A stretch of 64,000 nt of DNA from Rehmannia glutinosa (GCA_016081115.2 JABTTQ020002837.1:310001-374000); one strand, 5' to 3'. Positions 35,657-46,959 are shown, numbered from the stretch's first letter. Program-made: numbers and translations. Notes: a model not told the origin generated them from the sequence alone.

Positions 35657-36272
35657 TGTTGACGTGTGTTTTGGTCAACAAGAAAAAATATGTAAAAGAT
35701 TTAACACGTGGGAATGTAAACGTGCGTAACGTGTGTTTATTTCCGGCTAATTCTGCATTTTCTGCATAATACCGAGTCGAACTATTGGGGTCGGTCTTTT
35801 TTTACAATCGTGCTCTCTTCTTCCCCTCTTTTCCTTCTTTTCTCTACCAGTCTTTTTATACCCCTTGAGTCAGTGGGTTTACAATAGTCATCTTTGCACT
35901 AACTATTCATTAATTAATAAAATAATTAAAGAAAGACACATGTCCCTCTCTAATCAGCGTGCGTGTCAGTCAAAACTTGCCACTTGTCGACTTCTCTTTG
36001 TAACTTTCTGACATGTGGCAGTTTCTGATACCAATAAAGCGTTAAGCATGGGCGTGTGATTATTTTTATGAGTCTGTCGCGCATGCGTTTCCCGTCGAAA
36101 TTTGGGCTCGGGGCTCGACAGCCGTGTTGCGGTTAGGCTCGGTAGCGGGCGAGCCTAATTCGTGACGTGTCACCGCGCACAGTTGTTGACGTCACCCGCA
36201 GGTCTCCTACTCGTACGTGTGATGGACTGATGACGTGGATTAATTTCTTCCAGCTCGGCTCGGGCGTCATCA
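35657..36272 (-). repeat. Right LTR (5' LTR of the gypsy element)
   Basis: It pairs with 23644-24260, with identical ends. It should hold the promoter for gag-pol, which is read leftward. Confidence 0.93.
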
Positions 36273-36559
36273 ATATAGTCCAACCAAATATTACATGTGA
36301 TTACAACTACTTTAGTAATAGCTATAAAGGAATAGCTAATCATCACATTTTAATGGCCATATTTATCATTTAACAATTATCAAAATATTAATTTTCCATA
36401 TTGAAACCAAACTTTTGGAATAAGAATTATTTGTTGTAGGCATAGATCACTTCTATTTGAGATTAGTGTTTCGTTTCCTATTTATGTATCTCACTGCACG
36501 AATGATTGTCATATTTAAAAAATGAAAAAGCATACTAATTTTCAAGCTTTTCTTTAGTA

Positions 36560-36700
36560 AGGTTGGAGTACTGGTTGGAAGGGAGAGGATAAATTTCAAA
36601 GAAACTGAAAGAAATAGAGTTCGAACCGTGGTCTACATCCTTACAAATGGTGAGTGATACCACTTGAGTTACAAACTCCTGGTAATTTTCAAGCTTAAAA
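36560..36700 (-). mobile_element. tRNA-derived SINE-like sequence
   Basis: On the - strand, a box-A-like TAACTCAAGTGG is followed about 40 bases on by a box-B-like CGGTTCGAACTC, the internal pol III promoter of plant SINEs. A 3' end was not resolved. Confidence 0.5.
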
Positions 36701-38150
36701 TGTAGGTTTTTTACAAGACAAGTGATAACCGTTAAAAAAAACACGTGACAAATACTCTTGCTGTGAAATAGAAGATAAAACATTGATTTGTATTAGAAGA
36801 TAAATAGAAGGTGAAATATCGATCGATATGGAATAGAATTATCCCTCCAGGGAAGGCTTACAACATCGATCACCCCTTCAATTTCATATTTTTAAAAAAT
36901 TCAATACTTTATATTTAATTATCAAATTTTAAAAAGTTTCCCTTCTAATAATTGTTATATATGTTTTAAAAAATTGTCTTCCCAATCATAGTTTTCTGGC
37001 GATTATATGCGGATGGGATCTTCTGTTCCATCAAGTTTCATCTCCTATTCCACCGCACGGATGATTGTCACGCATATAGAAATTAAATATTAATTTTGGA
37101 GCATAAATCATGGCTAAATTGTGGGATTTTAATATAATAACTTATGTACACGTGGTAACCATCCGTGCGTTGGAATAGGAGTGCATTTGGGTTATATAGA
37201 TATTTTAGTTCACACACTAAAATAATTTAAACAATTTCAAATATTGAAGATAACAAAAAAACTGGATGTCATCACTGTCATGTAAATCAAATATAAAGAT
37301 TATAAGATAAATTAAGCAGTCCATAATAGAATTAATTTGGTTAATTCCAATTTTAGTAATTTATAGTTAAATTTAAAATAATAGCAATTATATAAAACCT
37401 TCAAAATCCATTAATCACTCCAAAAAGCAGTACTACTTTCCATTTGAGAAAGATATAAATTGAAGGACTGAAAAGTGAAAACATAAACGCTAATTCTAAG
37501 ATAAGCAAATTATATGATTTGAAGTGACCAAAATGTTAATTAATCCGTGGTAGAAATGCAAATATGCAGTTTCGGAGTCCCTAAGTGAAAATTCAACCAA
37601 AGGTTCATATTTCAGCAAAATAACTTTCTTGACATTTATCGGCAGCGCCTCCAAGGAACCACTTTCTTTAAGCTTGCATAAATGTCACCCTGCGTTATTA
37701 AAAATTAATTAAGCCACCCATAAATTAGCAAATATTACACTGAAATCTCCTTAATTTCACATAGTAACACGTCACACTGTGTGTAAAGATATTGTAAGAT
37801 TAGAGGAAATTGATCAAGCTAGTTTGAACAAGTTTAAATTGTGATAATAAAAAAAATTGTTTTAAATTTTGTGATTCTTTTTTAGTTTTAGATATTAAAT
37901 AAATCGACGAGTTCAATGTTTTACTAAATAAGATCATATGATTCATTCGTAAGAGATTTGTCCAAAAATTGTAATTTTTTATTTCTATTAGTTTTCATCT
38001 ATGCTAGTTTTTACTTTGTAAGTCGAGTAGATTTATTGATAATTTTATTTATCAGATTTGATTATTTGGATTGGTTCGTCGTTTCCAATCAGTGCTGGCT
38101 GTTTCCAACAATTTTAATGAAAATTCGTACTTTTTGGAAGAAAAAAAAAA
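36700..38150. other. Intergenic stretch with MITE remnants
   Basis: At about 37015-37185 inverted motifs CTATTCCACCGCACGGATG and CATCCGTGCGTTGGAATAG mark a worn MITE related to the one at 55839-56011. No gene is seen. Confidence 0.45.
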
Positions 38151-38337
38151 GATGTTATGTTTGCAATTCATTTTCATTGAATTATAGTTGTAGTTTATCT
38201 AACATTATAAAAGTGAGTGGAGGTCTTGTTAGTAAAAAAAAAAAAGATGTTATGTTTGCAATTCATTTTCATTGAATTATAGTTGTAGTTTATCTAACAT
38301 TATAAAAGTGAGTGGAGGTCTTGTTAGTAAAAAAAAA
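38151..38337 (+). repeat. Near-perfect 95 bp tandem duplication
   Basis: Units at 38151-38245 and 38246-38337 are identical by eye except for the length of the closing A run (12 against 9). Each begins GATGTTATGTTTGC and ends TCTTGTTAGTAAAA. Confidence 0.9.
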
Positions 38338-38385
38338 GATCTAAAATAATAACTACATCTAAATATCAATCAATAACAAAAAATA

Positions 38386-38780
38386 GGGATAAAATTGAAA
38401 AACACCCTGAAGTTTGGGCGAATTAAAAAAATAATCCAGGGAAATCTCGAAAATGCTTGAGGTTTGATTTTGACTTACATTTTGTTACAACTGACGGAAG
38501 ATGAAATTTGCTGATGTTATCAAATATTTTACAAGCTACATCCCTCAACTTCTCTAAAATTACAAATGGCTCAACTTTTCATCTGTCTATTTGTAAAAAG
38601 TTGGGGATGTAAAAGTAAAATGTAAGACGGAAATTTTAGACTATTTATAATATTTTGAAAAGTGGAAGAATATAATTGTAAAATAATTGATAATGTTAGC
38701 AAATTCCATTAGTTTAACGAACTACATAAAAATGTAAGATGAAATTAAATCTCAAAATTCTTTTGTAATTTTGAAACTTA
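38386..38780. mobile_element. Worn GGGATAATTAC-family MITE, long subtype
   Basis: It starts GGGATAAAATTGAAAAACACC. The internal part (ACTGACGGAAGATGAAATTTG, ATCCCTCAACTTCTCT) is shared with 59590-60008, defining a longer subtype. The right terminus is lost. Confidence 0.55.
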
Positions 38781-38981
38781 TATGGATTTTTTTTCCTCAC
38801 CATCCATAAAAATATAACAACACAAGTGGATTTATAGGAAAACATAAACCCAAAATCCCATAACTTTGAGGTAAAACAAGAACCAAAATTTACATTCTCA
38901 AAAAAAAAAAAAAAAAACAAGAACCAAAATTTAATTAAACAAAAATCAATTAATTTCTATAAAATTACTTGCAAATTAAAT

Positions 38982-39578
38982 TTAAAAAAATTGAATTAAA
39001 GAAAAACTTACCAACATATTAGAATTAATGCTAGACAAATTGAAGAATCTCCTCCTTCCAAATCTCTTCACATTCTTCTCTCTCTCAAAAATCTCTCCCA
39101 ATGAACGCGAAATGTCCAAACTGCCCCTAACAAACTTTCCCTCATCCCTGAAGCTCCCCCATCTCCTCTTAGTGGGCCTCAGCCCTTTCTCCCGGCCCAC
39201 CACCGGCCCTTTCCGGAAAGAAAACGTGCAGGCCAATGACAACGATCGGCCCACATAAGGCCCATCCAGAACAGTATTGGGCGAGGGCATTACGGTAATT
39301 TTGGCATCGTCGTGGAACATTAATAATCTTGGGGGCAGGTCCAAACACGACCTGGCCGCCTTGTTGGCGGAAGACGGAGGGATTGCTCCGTCGTACGCGG
39401 TGGCTCTAGGCTTTCCCGGCGCCTCCTCCCACCGGAACGGGATCGAAACCGATGGGCGGAGCGGCGGCGTTTGCATCGTGTGCGGTGGTGGCTCTCTTGG
39501 CTTGGTGTATGGGAGTTTGGATAAAGTTAGTTTTGGTGTTGGGTTTGGTTCGTGGCGATCGTCTTCTTCAAAACCCAT
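38982..39578 (-). CDS. DUF688-type plant protein, unknown function
   Basis: One open frame of 198 residues from the ATG at 39578. SVSIPFRWEEAPGKPRA (about residues 43-59) and LDLPPRLL are the two short motifs seen in plant DUF688 proteins. Between and after them are Pro-rich and basic segments (GLRPTKRRWGSF, KRFGRRRFF). No membrane segment or enzyme motif is seen, and no function is known. Near the 3' end, NSNML is followed by GTAAGT, a strong splice donor. The final nine residues given here may therefore be intron, with a further exon downstream that I could not place. A (CT)n/TATA tract lies 60-95 bp upstream of the start codon. Confidence 0.7.
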   Translation of the reverse strand: MGFEEDDRHEPNPTPKLTLSKLPYTKPREPPPHTMQTPPLRPSVSIPFRWEEAPGKPRATAYDGAIPPSSANKAARSCLDLPPRLLMFHDDAKITVMPSPNTVLDGPYVGRSLSLACTFSFRKGPVVGREKGLRPTKRRWGSFRDEGKFVRGSLDISRSLGEIFEREKNVKRFGRRRFFNLSSINSNMLVSFSLIQFF

Positions 39579-39622
39579 TATAATAACAGACTAATTTTTC
39601 TAGCTCTTTTTTGCTTTGGGTG

Positions 39623-39624
<2 letters not shown>

Positions 39625-39657
<33 letters not shown>

Positions 39658-39675
39658 GGAGAAAGAGAGAGACAC
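39625..39675. repeat. (TA)n and (GA)n tract in the DUF688 leader or promoter
   Basis: On the + strand a short (TA) run passes into about 25 bp of GA repeats. On the gene's own strand it reads as CT repeats just upstream of the start codon. GA/CT tracts in plant promoters can bind BPC factors; that is only a possibility here. Confidence 0.5.
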
Positions 39676-39714
39676 TTCTATATATGTGCAATGGGATGGG
39701 AGGGTGGGGTGGGG

Positions 39715-41640
39715 TAGGGATGTCAATGTGTCCGAGTAAGACCTAGACTCGCCCCATTTTAGACGGGTTATAATAGTATGAAAAAAAATTGGGTAAGATG
39801 GTTAAAGTATCACTTTTTATATTCAAAATATCATTTTTTTACACTAAAAGTGCAATTTGTCGCATTGTGTAACTGTTTTACAAGAGATATGTTGTAACAG
39901 TATAAATGTCTATGAGTCTAAGTACTGATACAAGTATTAAACACAAATACGTACATCGTGTTTTGAAATTTTAAAAATGCAAATACAATGTATATATATA
40001 ATTATATATATATATATATATTTAGTATTAAAAACATATACATATTAAATATAATTAAAAAAATCAATGTTTCAACCATAAAATTCTGAAATTCTGTGCA
40101 TACCCAAATCTCAAACGTGAAAAATCACATACACACAAATAACCTGCTCAAAATCACAATAGGAAATCAATTACTTTCTTCTTAAACCATAAACATTTGT
40201 ACTACTCACTACTCCACTATACACCTCTTCTATTTGCTCTCTCGTCTGTTTTCCTTAATTATATCTCGTTGAATATGTGGATTTATAAGGGTTCATATGG
40301 AACCCTTCTATTTGCGCGTTCAATATGTTTTCCTTAAATTCTATCACTTTCCATGTGTGGATCTATAAAGATCATATGGAATCAACTTTGTTTTTTTTTC
40401 CCCTTCAAATGGGATGCCTAGAATGTATTTCTTTTTTAATTGGACACTTTATGAGTACATACATACAAACAAATATACATGAAATATCGTATTCGATACA
40501 TATCTAGTATGGACACGTCATCCTCACAGAAATATCATGCTTCGTATAAATATCTATTAAACATTTTTAAGGGGTCTATCTATTAGGATTGGATCTAGGC
40601 TCTACAAATCTTAACGGGTCGAGTATCGGGTTTATTCAAACCCCACCCATTGTGGTGGGGAGTTAATTGTAGTTGTCTAGTTGAACATGAAAAGGCTCAT
40701 TTGTTCAACTCTTCAAGAGTAAAGAAAGTAGTGGATAGTAATTAGTAGTAACGGATTGTCCAAGTGTCCAACATCTATTGATGTTTAAATGACCATAATG
40801 ACCTTTAATTACCACACACTTACTAGTTACTATTTGGTCAATATGAATAAATGGATCTTCAACTGTAATAGTTGAAGAGACTTGGGGTAGGTGTGTGAAA
40901 CTTACATATTAATGGGTTTTTTTAAGACTTGAATATTTTAATGAGGACCAAGTTTAGTGAGTTATATTTGTGCAAGAAAATTCACCAATGGGATCTAATT
41001 TCTTTATGTTTTTATGACCAAGTAAAGCAATTAAAACACTACTTGAAAAAAAAATTAGGTGAAGTATAGTAGGGAACGGATATAGTAGGATCCGGCCCAT
41101 ATAATTAGTTTATGTATAGAATGTGTATATTGTTGTTCAATCGTTCTTGATTTTACATATGTTGTTGGTGTTTATTTCATAATTCATACAATATATACAA
41201 AATTATATGAATGTCATATTTGACATAATTTTTTCCCTCAAAAAAAAAAATAAAATATTTGACATAATTTTTTATAGCACTATTCTGAGTAAAAATCATA
41301 TAAATTTGACCAAATATATGAAGTTGACAGATCTAATGGGTCTTACCCGCTAGACATGGGTATGGTCGGGGCGGGTATGGGTCTAAGGTGAGTCAGGCCA
41401 GGACAAGTCTAGGGTCTTATATTTTCTTAACGGGCCAGGTCTCGAATCTCGGGCCTAGGTGGACCCAACCCATTGACATTTTAGTTAGGTGCACCGTGTT
41501 TATTTTTCATTTTTTAGCCTCTTGCCATCCCGCGTTTGGTAATATTAGTCGTTATCATCCAAATTGTCCACTTCATTTAAGTACCGGAAAAAAACTAAGA
41601 AGAAAAAAAAAAAGAAAAATTATATTATAGTTCGGACATG
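39715..41640. other. Intergenic stretch, possible large hAT remnant
   Basis: TAGGGATGTCAATGTG at 39715 resembles the left end of the hAT MITE at 22753, and CCATTGACATTTTA at about 41471 could be a worn opposite end, but the flanks do not match. GGGTCGAGT/ACGGGTT motifs recur between them. No gene is seen. Confidence 0.3.
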
Positions 41641-41644
41641 GAAC

Positions 41645-41740
41645 GTTTTTTTTTTTTTTGAGTACATACTCCTAGGAAAGGAGGAGCCATGAGAATCGAA
41701 CTTGAGAGTCTTAACCACTTGATCAATATCCGATTCGCGG
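41645..41740 (-). mobile_element. SINE-like tRNA-derived fragment
   Basis: On the - strand, TTGATCAAGTGGTTAAG (box-A-like) is followed by AAGTTCGATTCTC (box-B-like). It is followed on the + side by a worn CTATCTCACCGCACAG MITE arm. Confidence 0.4.
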
Positions 41741-42119
41741 TGCAAATGTGATTTCATCTTCTATCTCACCGCACAGTTGATTGCTAAGTGTATAAAAACT
41801 ATCATATTAAAAATCAGCAATTTAGATCTGATTTATACTTCAAAATTAATATATTAACTAAAATATACATGTCAATTATTCGTACGGTGCAATAGGATAT
41901 GATGTAACACTTTGGAACAGAAGATCCCATCTATTTGGAGAGACATGGTACTTTGGCTTTAAATATTAAACATGACAACGGATAATGTGCAACATTGTGG
42001 TTTAAGTTTTGTACCTCTTAGCCCCATCCATAGATGGGCTGGACACAATTTTATTGGGCATCTGAGGTCCAAAATCAAATTCTAGCCCAAGTTTATGCCA
42101 GTCCAGTTTCTCATTCTTT

Positions 42120-42220
42120 TTTTTTCTAAAAGTTCGGCCCGTCATTAAAGGTACTCGAACCCAAACCTTGTTACGAATAATATCCGTAGCTACTAGACTA
42201 ATCCCAGTTGTTAGTCTAGT
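42120..42220 (-). mobile_element. SINE-like tRNA-derived fragment
   Basis: On the - strand, ATTAGTCTAGTAGCTA is followed by TTGGGTTCGAGTACC, giving box A and box B at tRNA-like spacing. Confidence 0.4.
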
Positions 42221-42450
42221 TTCTCATTCGATAGTTGAAAATAAATTTAATTTGATGGACATATAAAATTAAAGAGATAACCAGTAAAAAGGCAAACATA
42301 GATTTAGATTCTTAAAAATCCCGAAAAAAATCCCGAAAGGGCAAGTTTCCGATTTTGGTAGACCCTCCCATATTGCCAACCTATATATTCCTTGGCTCTG
42401 TTGGAAACATTCCCCACCCCCTTGCCCCATGAACAAGAAACCAGGGTTAA

Positions 42451-42712
42451 ACCCCCGGGGCATAGCTCAACTGGTAAAGGACTTGAGTGATGTGATATCT
42501 GCTTGTTGGCACCCACAGTATGGTTGTTCGAATACCTCTGGTAACAATTTAAAGGGTGGAGGATAACTTCTTGTGTGATGACTCAGTCTTCGACAGCCCA
42601 AGGATCCTGACTAGTTGAGGCATAACCCGCGCTTCACATCCTCCACGGTTTCTGAAAGGGGCGGGAAGCGTGGGAGCCCTCAGGGATGTGGTTCATCCTT
42701 TTTTTCTTTTTT
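42451..42712 (+). mobile_element. tRNA-derived SINE with target duplication
   Basis: GGCATAGCTCAACTGG near the start is a good box A and GGTTGTTCGAATACC a good box B. The element ends in a T-rich tail (CCTTTTTTTCTTTTTT). The flanks AAGAAACCAGGGTTAA (42435-42450) and AAGAAACCAGGGGTTAA (42713-42729) are a 16-17 bp duplication with one indel. It is about 262 bp and has no protein frame. Confidence 0.82.
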
Positions 42713-42721
42713 AAGAAACCA

Positions 42722-42975
42722 GGGGTTAACCCTAGCTGGCCACCACAGGGGACTTAAAGTCTCTTGAGGGGTGAATGTGAGGGGTTTCAAATCCCTACTC
42801 CATCAAATTGCTCCCCGATGCATATGCGAGTTGGTGAAAATTTGGTAGAAACTCATACAAAATAACATCCGTAAAGTTCTATTCAAGAAGAGATCAACTA
42901 TTATTAGATTCGAGGGGTCTAACATAATTGTCCTCAGACATTGTCAGACGTAAGCCTTACCCCGAAAAAAAAAAA
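42722..42975 (+). mobile_element. Second SINE-like element, different family
   Basis: CTAGCTGGCCACCACAGGGG (box-A-like) is followed by GAGGGGTTTCAAATCCC (box-B-like). The element ends CCCCGAAAAAAAAAAA, an A tail. The first SINE inserted right at its 5' edge. Flanking AAACCAGG and AAACTAGG may be its own duplication. Confidence 0.6.
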
Positions 42976-43581
42976 CTAGGACCAAATTTGAATATTGGGA
43001 AAGTAGAAGCGAGTTGAAATTATTCATTCAAACTTGCTTCTGTGTAAACAAAAGAGACAAATTTAAAAATCACCCAGATTGAATTTCCATTCATACAGCA
43101 ATAAATGAAATTCCTTCTGCATTTTGGATAAACACACAGCAAAAAATCAGAGGAAATTTGTAATAAGACAACTCAGCAAGAATCAAACAGAGAAACTGAC
43201 AAAACAGAAGTCAAAATTGAATAATTTGTGTGGTCCAACCAGAATGGAGAGAATGACTTTTTTTTGTTCTGATCATATATACAGTATACTAAATTATGAT
43301 GATGTTGCTTTGAAAGAATAAGAAGGCATCTAGATCTTGGAAATGATTCATATATTCTCCATTACTAACATTAACTTCTCCTCAAATGTCAGAGTTGATT
43401 GAATTTTCTATTTTTTCCACAGATCAAGTTGTTCTCAAGATTACCAGAGAACCAAGGGGGTCCTGTATTTCAGAAAATAATACACAATGAAAAAGAAACC
43501 TAATTGAGCAAAAATGGACAGATATGCCACCAGTAAACAAATTTAACAAAGTGCACTACACTAGTTTGACCATAAATTTTA

Positions 43582-44054
43582 GGCTTAATGGCAATTTCAG
43601 TCCTGTAACTATAAGGGGTTGCCATAATAGTCCAGCAGAAATCACAATTTGCAAGGAAGTCTTGTAACATTCAAAAAACTCTCGATTTCAGTCATTTTGT
43701 CGCTGGAAATTAAAAAGTTCGTCGGAAAAATCCATTTTTTCACATTTCTTACCAACCTGTTGAAATGGAAAACAAATTCACTTAGACATCGGCCAAGTGA
43801 GTTGGAATGTTTATTGGGACAAATAAAAACTCACTTGGAAGATGTCAACACTAGCGAAATTGGTTACTCCATCAGCGGATTTGGTCGGAAATGTCGAAAT
43901 GTGAATTTTTCCGGCAAATTTGTCAAGTTCGGGTGGGACCGAATGATTGAAATCGAGAGTTTTCTGAAAGTTACGAGACATTTTTACAAATTGTGATTTC
44001 TACAGGATTATTGTCAATCCCTATAGCTACAAAGACCAAAACTGCAATTTAGCC
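43582..44054. mobile_element. GGCTTAATTG-type MITE
   Basis: The left end AGGCTTAATGGCAATTTCAG and right end CTGCAATTTAGCCT are inverted. Just inside, AACTATAAGGGGTTG faces CAATCCCTATAGCT. The symmetry extends slightly outside (ATTTT / AAAAT), so no clean 9 bp duplication can be read. It shares its terminus with the elements at 1260 and 9367. Confidence 0.65.
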
Positions 44055-44530
44055 TAAAATATTAATACAAACATCAAACAAGATTCAATCCTATGAGCTA
44101 TGACTGCTAAATGAATTTTGAAAGCTACAATTAGACCTCACTTTCTGCCATTTTTGGATGCAAAAACTAGTCTATCTCAAAACTTGTTTGATGAAGAATC
44201 GCAGTAAATTTTGCGGTAAAAAATGTGAATTCCAAACAGTTGCCATCAATATACGCACCCTACCTATGAGGATTATGTTCACACCAACAATAGACATAAT
44301 TCAAGAAAACAAAGAAACACTTTAATGCATGCCGGTAAACATTCTAGCCATTTCTTCGATCCATTTCATCCACAGAACCTCTATAAAAAACATGAATCCT
44401 ATAAAAATGTGTATATATGCACAACTTTAAAGCATCCAATATATTGGCCTATTGGGGAAAAAAGGGTATACAAATGAAACGACATCTCTTATCTATTAAG
44501 ATATCATGTACTATAAGTCTATAACACAGG
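44055..44530. other. Intergenic stretch before the tandem array
   Basis: Unique-looking AT-rich sequence. From about 44400 it already contains array-like words (ATCCTATAAAAATGTGTATATATGCACAAC), so the array fades in here. Confidence 0.4.
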
Positions 44531-46169
44531 ATTGATTGGAAAAACAAAAGGATCTCAATCAACATTACCAGAAGAGGCGAAACCATACAGAATTGCAAGT
44601 TCCGAAAAAAGCCAAGACAGCTTAAAACACATCAATTTCCAAAAAAGAAATATGCATCCCATAAAAATGTGTATATAATAAATTGAAGAAAAAAGGTATA
44701 CAAATGAAACAGCATCTATATCTATTAACAGATCACACATGATTGATTGGAAAAACAAAAGGATCTCAATCAACATTACCAGAAGAAGCGAAACCATGCC
44801 GAATTGCAATTTCCGAAAAAAGCCAAGACAGCTTAAAACAAATCAATTTCCGAAAAAGAAATATGCATCCCATAAAAATATGTATATATGCACAACTTCA
44901 AAGCATTTCAATAAATTGAAGAAAAAAGGTATACAAATGAAACAACATCTCTATCTATTAACATATCATGTACTATCACACAGGATTGATTGGAAAAACA
45001 AAAGGATCTCAATCAACATTACCAGAAGAAGCGAAACCATACCGAATTGCAATTTCTGAAAAAGCCAAGACAGCTTAAAACACATCAATTTCCAAAAAAG
45101 AAATATGCATCCCATAAAAATGTGTATATAATAAATTGAAGAAAAAAGGTATACAAATGAAACAGCATCTATATCTATTAACAGATCACACATGATTGAT
45201 TGGAAAAACAAAAGGATCTCAATCAACATTACCAGAAGAAGCGAAACCATGCCGAATTGCAATTTCCGAAAAAAGCAAAGACAGCTTAAAACAAATCAAT
45301 TTCCGAAAAAGAAATATGCATCCCATAAAAATATGTATATATGCACAACTTCAAAGCATTTCAATAAATTGAAGAAAAAAGGTATACAAATGAAACAGCA
45401 TCTCTATCTATTAACATATCATGTACTATCACACAGGATTGATTGGAAAAACAAAAGGATCTCAATCAACATTACCAGAAGAAGCGAAACCATACCGAAT
45501 TGCAATTTCTGAAAAAGCCAAGACAGCTTAAAACACATCAATTTCCAAAAAAGAAATATGCATCCCATAAAAATGAGTATATATGCACAACTTTAAATCA
45601 ATAAATTGAAGAAAAAAGGTATACAAATGAAACAGCACCTCTATCTATTAACATATCATGTACTATCACACAAGATTGATTGGAAAAACAAAAGGATCTC
45701 AATCAACATTACCAGAAGAAGCGAAACCATACCGAATTGCAATTTCCGAAAAAGCCAAGACAGCTTAAAACACATTATGACATCAATGCATCTCTATCTA
45801 TTAACATGTCATGTACTATCACACATGATTGATTGGGAAAACAAAAGGATCTCAATCAACATTACAGAAGAACCGAAACCATACCGAATTGCAATTTCCT
45901 TAAAAAGCCAAGACAGCTGAAACACATCAATTTCCGAAAAAGAAATATGCATTCCATAAAAATGTGTATATATGCACAACTTCAAAGCATTCAATAAATT
46001 GAAGAAAAAAAGGTATACAAATGAAACAGCATCTCTATCTATTAACATGTCATGAACTCTATCACACAGGATTGATTGGAAAAACAAAAGGATCTCAATC
46101 AACATTACCAGAAGAAGCGAAACCATACCGAATTGCAATTTCCGAAAAAAGCCAAGACAGCTTAAAAAC
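44531..46169 (-). repeat. Higher-order tandem repeat next to the phytolongin gene
   Basis: The word ATTGATTGG, followed by AAAAACAAAAGGATCTCAA in most units, starts at 44531, 44742, 44985, 45195, 45438, 45675, 45828 and 46071. The spacings are 211, 243, 210, 243, 237, 153 and 243 bp. The 211+243 pair repeats as a ~453 bp unit, so the array has higher-order structure. Units differ mainly by indels of whole blocks, such as presence or absence of TATGCACAACTTCAAAGCAT. On the - strand the units stay partly open, giving repetitive hydrophobic frames that I do not regard as genes. Confidence 0.9.
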
Positions 46170-46179
46170 ACGTATTCAG

Positions 46180-46959
46180 CTAATCGATGCATTTGAAACC
46201 ACTGCAAACCCACAGCCAGACAGCAAACAAGATCACACAAATGATCAAATCAAGTGACAGAATAACCCACACTTGCTTTTTCCACACTTTCTTCGCCTTT
46301 TGGTGGCCCGATAATTCTCCTGAATACAATCCGCCATTTTTATGCATAATGAACTCGCGGCTCAACCCGATCCCATTCCCACCGTCTTCATCGTTCTCCT
46401 CCTTCTCCCCATTTCTCCTTCCGACATCGAATTCGAATTCCCCAAGCAACCTATTCTTCATCTTCTTCAACCCCTTCTCCCCACTGGATTTAGGTCTCCC
46501 TCTAATTGGGCCCGACCCGGATTGTAAGATCCCACTCTGGCTTAATCTCTGCCCTGTGGGAGACCCTATTCCCTCCATATGATACAAACCTGATCCCAAC
46601 AGCTGACGGAAAACAGGGTTAAATTCCCCCTGAAAACAATGAGAACCCAAACTCTCTAAACTCTTCTCACCCTTAGAAACCCCACCAAACGCGTGCCTCA
46701 CGCTCCTCAAAAACGCCAAACCCTCGGGCTTCTCCAATTTCTCATCGAAAATCGCGAAATAGACGAAGTGCTCGTCGATCAGAAACGTGTAGGTCCTCGA
46801 TCTGACGGTGTGGGTAAACGTGGCATGAAACGGCGGGGTTTTATCGAGGCATTTGGCCGCGATTGCGCCGAGCGCGGCGTCTTTGGAGTTGAATTCAGCT
46901 AATACGATTGTGTCTTTCGCAATGCAGGCGTAGTGGATCAGATCCGGATCCGAAATCAT
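46180..46959 (-). CDS. Phytolongin (longin-domain SNARE-like membrane protein)
   Basis: A single open frame of 259 residues starting MISDPDLIHYACIAKDTIVL. Residues 1 to about 115 form a longin domain (LAEFNSKDAALGAIAAKCLD, RTYTFLIDEHFVYFAIFDE, GLAFLRSVRHAFGG). A variable polar linker takes the place of a SNARE helix, as in phytolongins, then basic KKVWKKQ and a C-terminal membrane segment (about residues 230-252). Phytolongins are plant proteins of the secretory pathway related to VAMP7 longins but lacking the SNARE motif. The leader on the + side contains CTAGGGTTTT (on the gene strand AAAACCCTAG, telo-box-like) at about 47168. The stop is about 11 bp from the start of the tandem array, so the array probably forms the 3' untranslated region. 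Confidence 0.9.
   Translation of the reverse strand: MISDPDLIHYACIAKDTIVLAEFNSKDAALGAIAAKCLDKTPPFHATFTHTVRSRTYTFLIDEHFVYFAIFDEKLEKPEGLAFLRSVRHAFGGVSKGEKSLESLGSHCFQGEFNPVFRQLLGSGLYHMEGIGSPTGQRLSQSGILQSGSGPIRGRPKSSGEKGLKKMKNRLLGEFEFDVGRRNGEKEENDEDGGNGIGLSREFIMHKNGGLYSGELSGHQKAKKVWKKQVWVILSLDLIICVILFAVWLWVCSGFKCID

Larger units (their letters stand above)
23644..36272 (-). mobile_element. Ty3/gypsy LTR retrotransposon, Tat-like, complete but decayed
   Basis: Two LTRs (23644-24260 and 35657-36272) with TG...CA ends bound 11.4 kb. The 5 bp duplication ATATA is perfect at 23639-23643 and 36273-36277. gag-pol lies on the - strand, so the right LTR is the 5' one. Next to it, on the - strand, is TGGCGCTAGAAGGAGGG (35638-35654), a primer-binding site. 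Next to the left LTR is a purine-rich tract (CTTGGGGGCCTT on the - strand). The order is gag, protease, reverse transcriptase, RNase H, a second RNase H, integrase, then a region open on the other strand. That layout, with no chromodomain, suits the Tat lineage. The LTRs differ by roughly 5% by eye. All coding parts carry stops or shifts, so it cannot move by itself. Confidence 0.93.

Noticed and set aside
42451..42712. tRNA gene suggested by A and B boxes
   Set aside because: The cloverleaf stems do not pair and the sequence extends to 262 bp with a T tail and a target duplication, so it is a SINE.
44555..46240. Repeated hydrophobic open frames on the - strand and Lys-rich ones on the + strand
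   Set aside because: They are readings of the tandem array, shift with unit length, and have no start or splice context. They do not look like selected proteins.
46187..46582. A 131-codon + strand frame
   Set aside because: It is the complement of the phytolongin gene, whose - strand frame has a full longin domain and membrane anchor.
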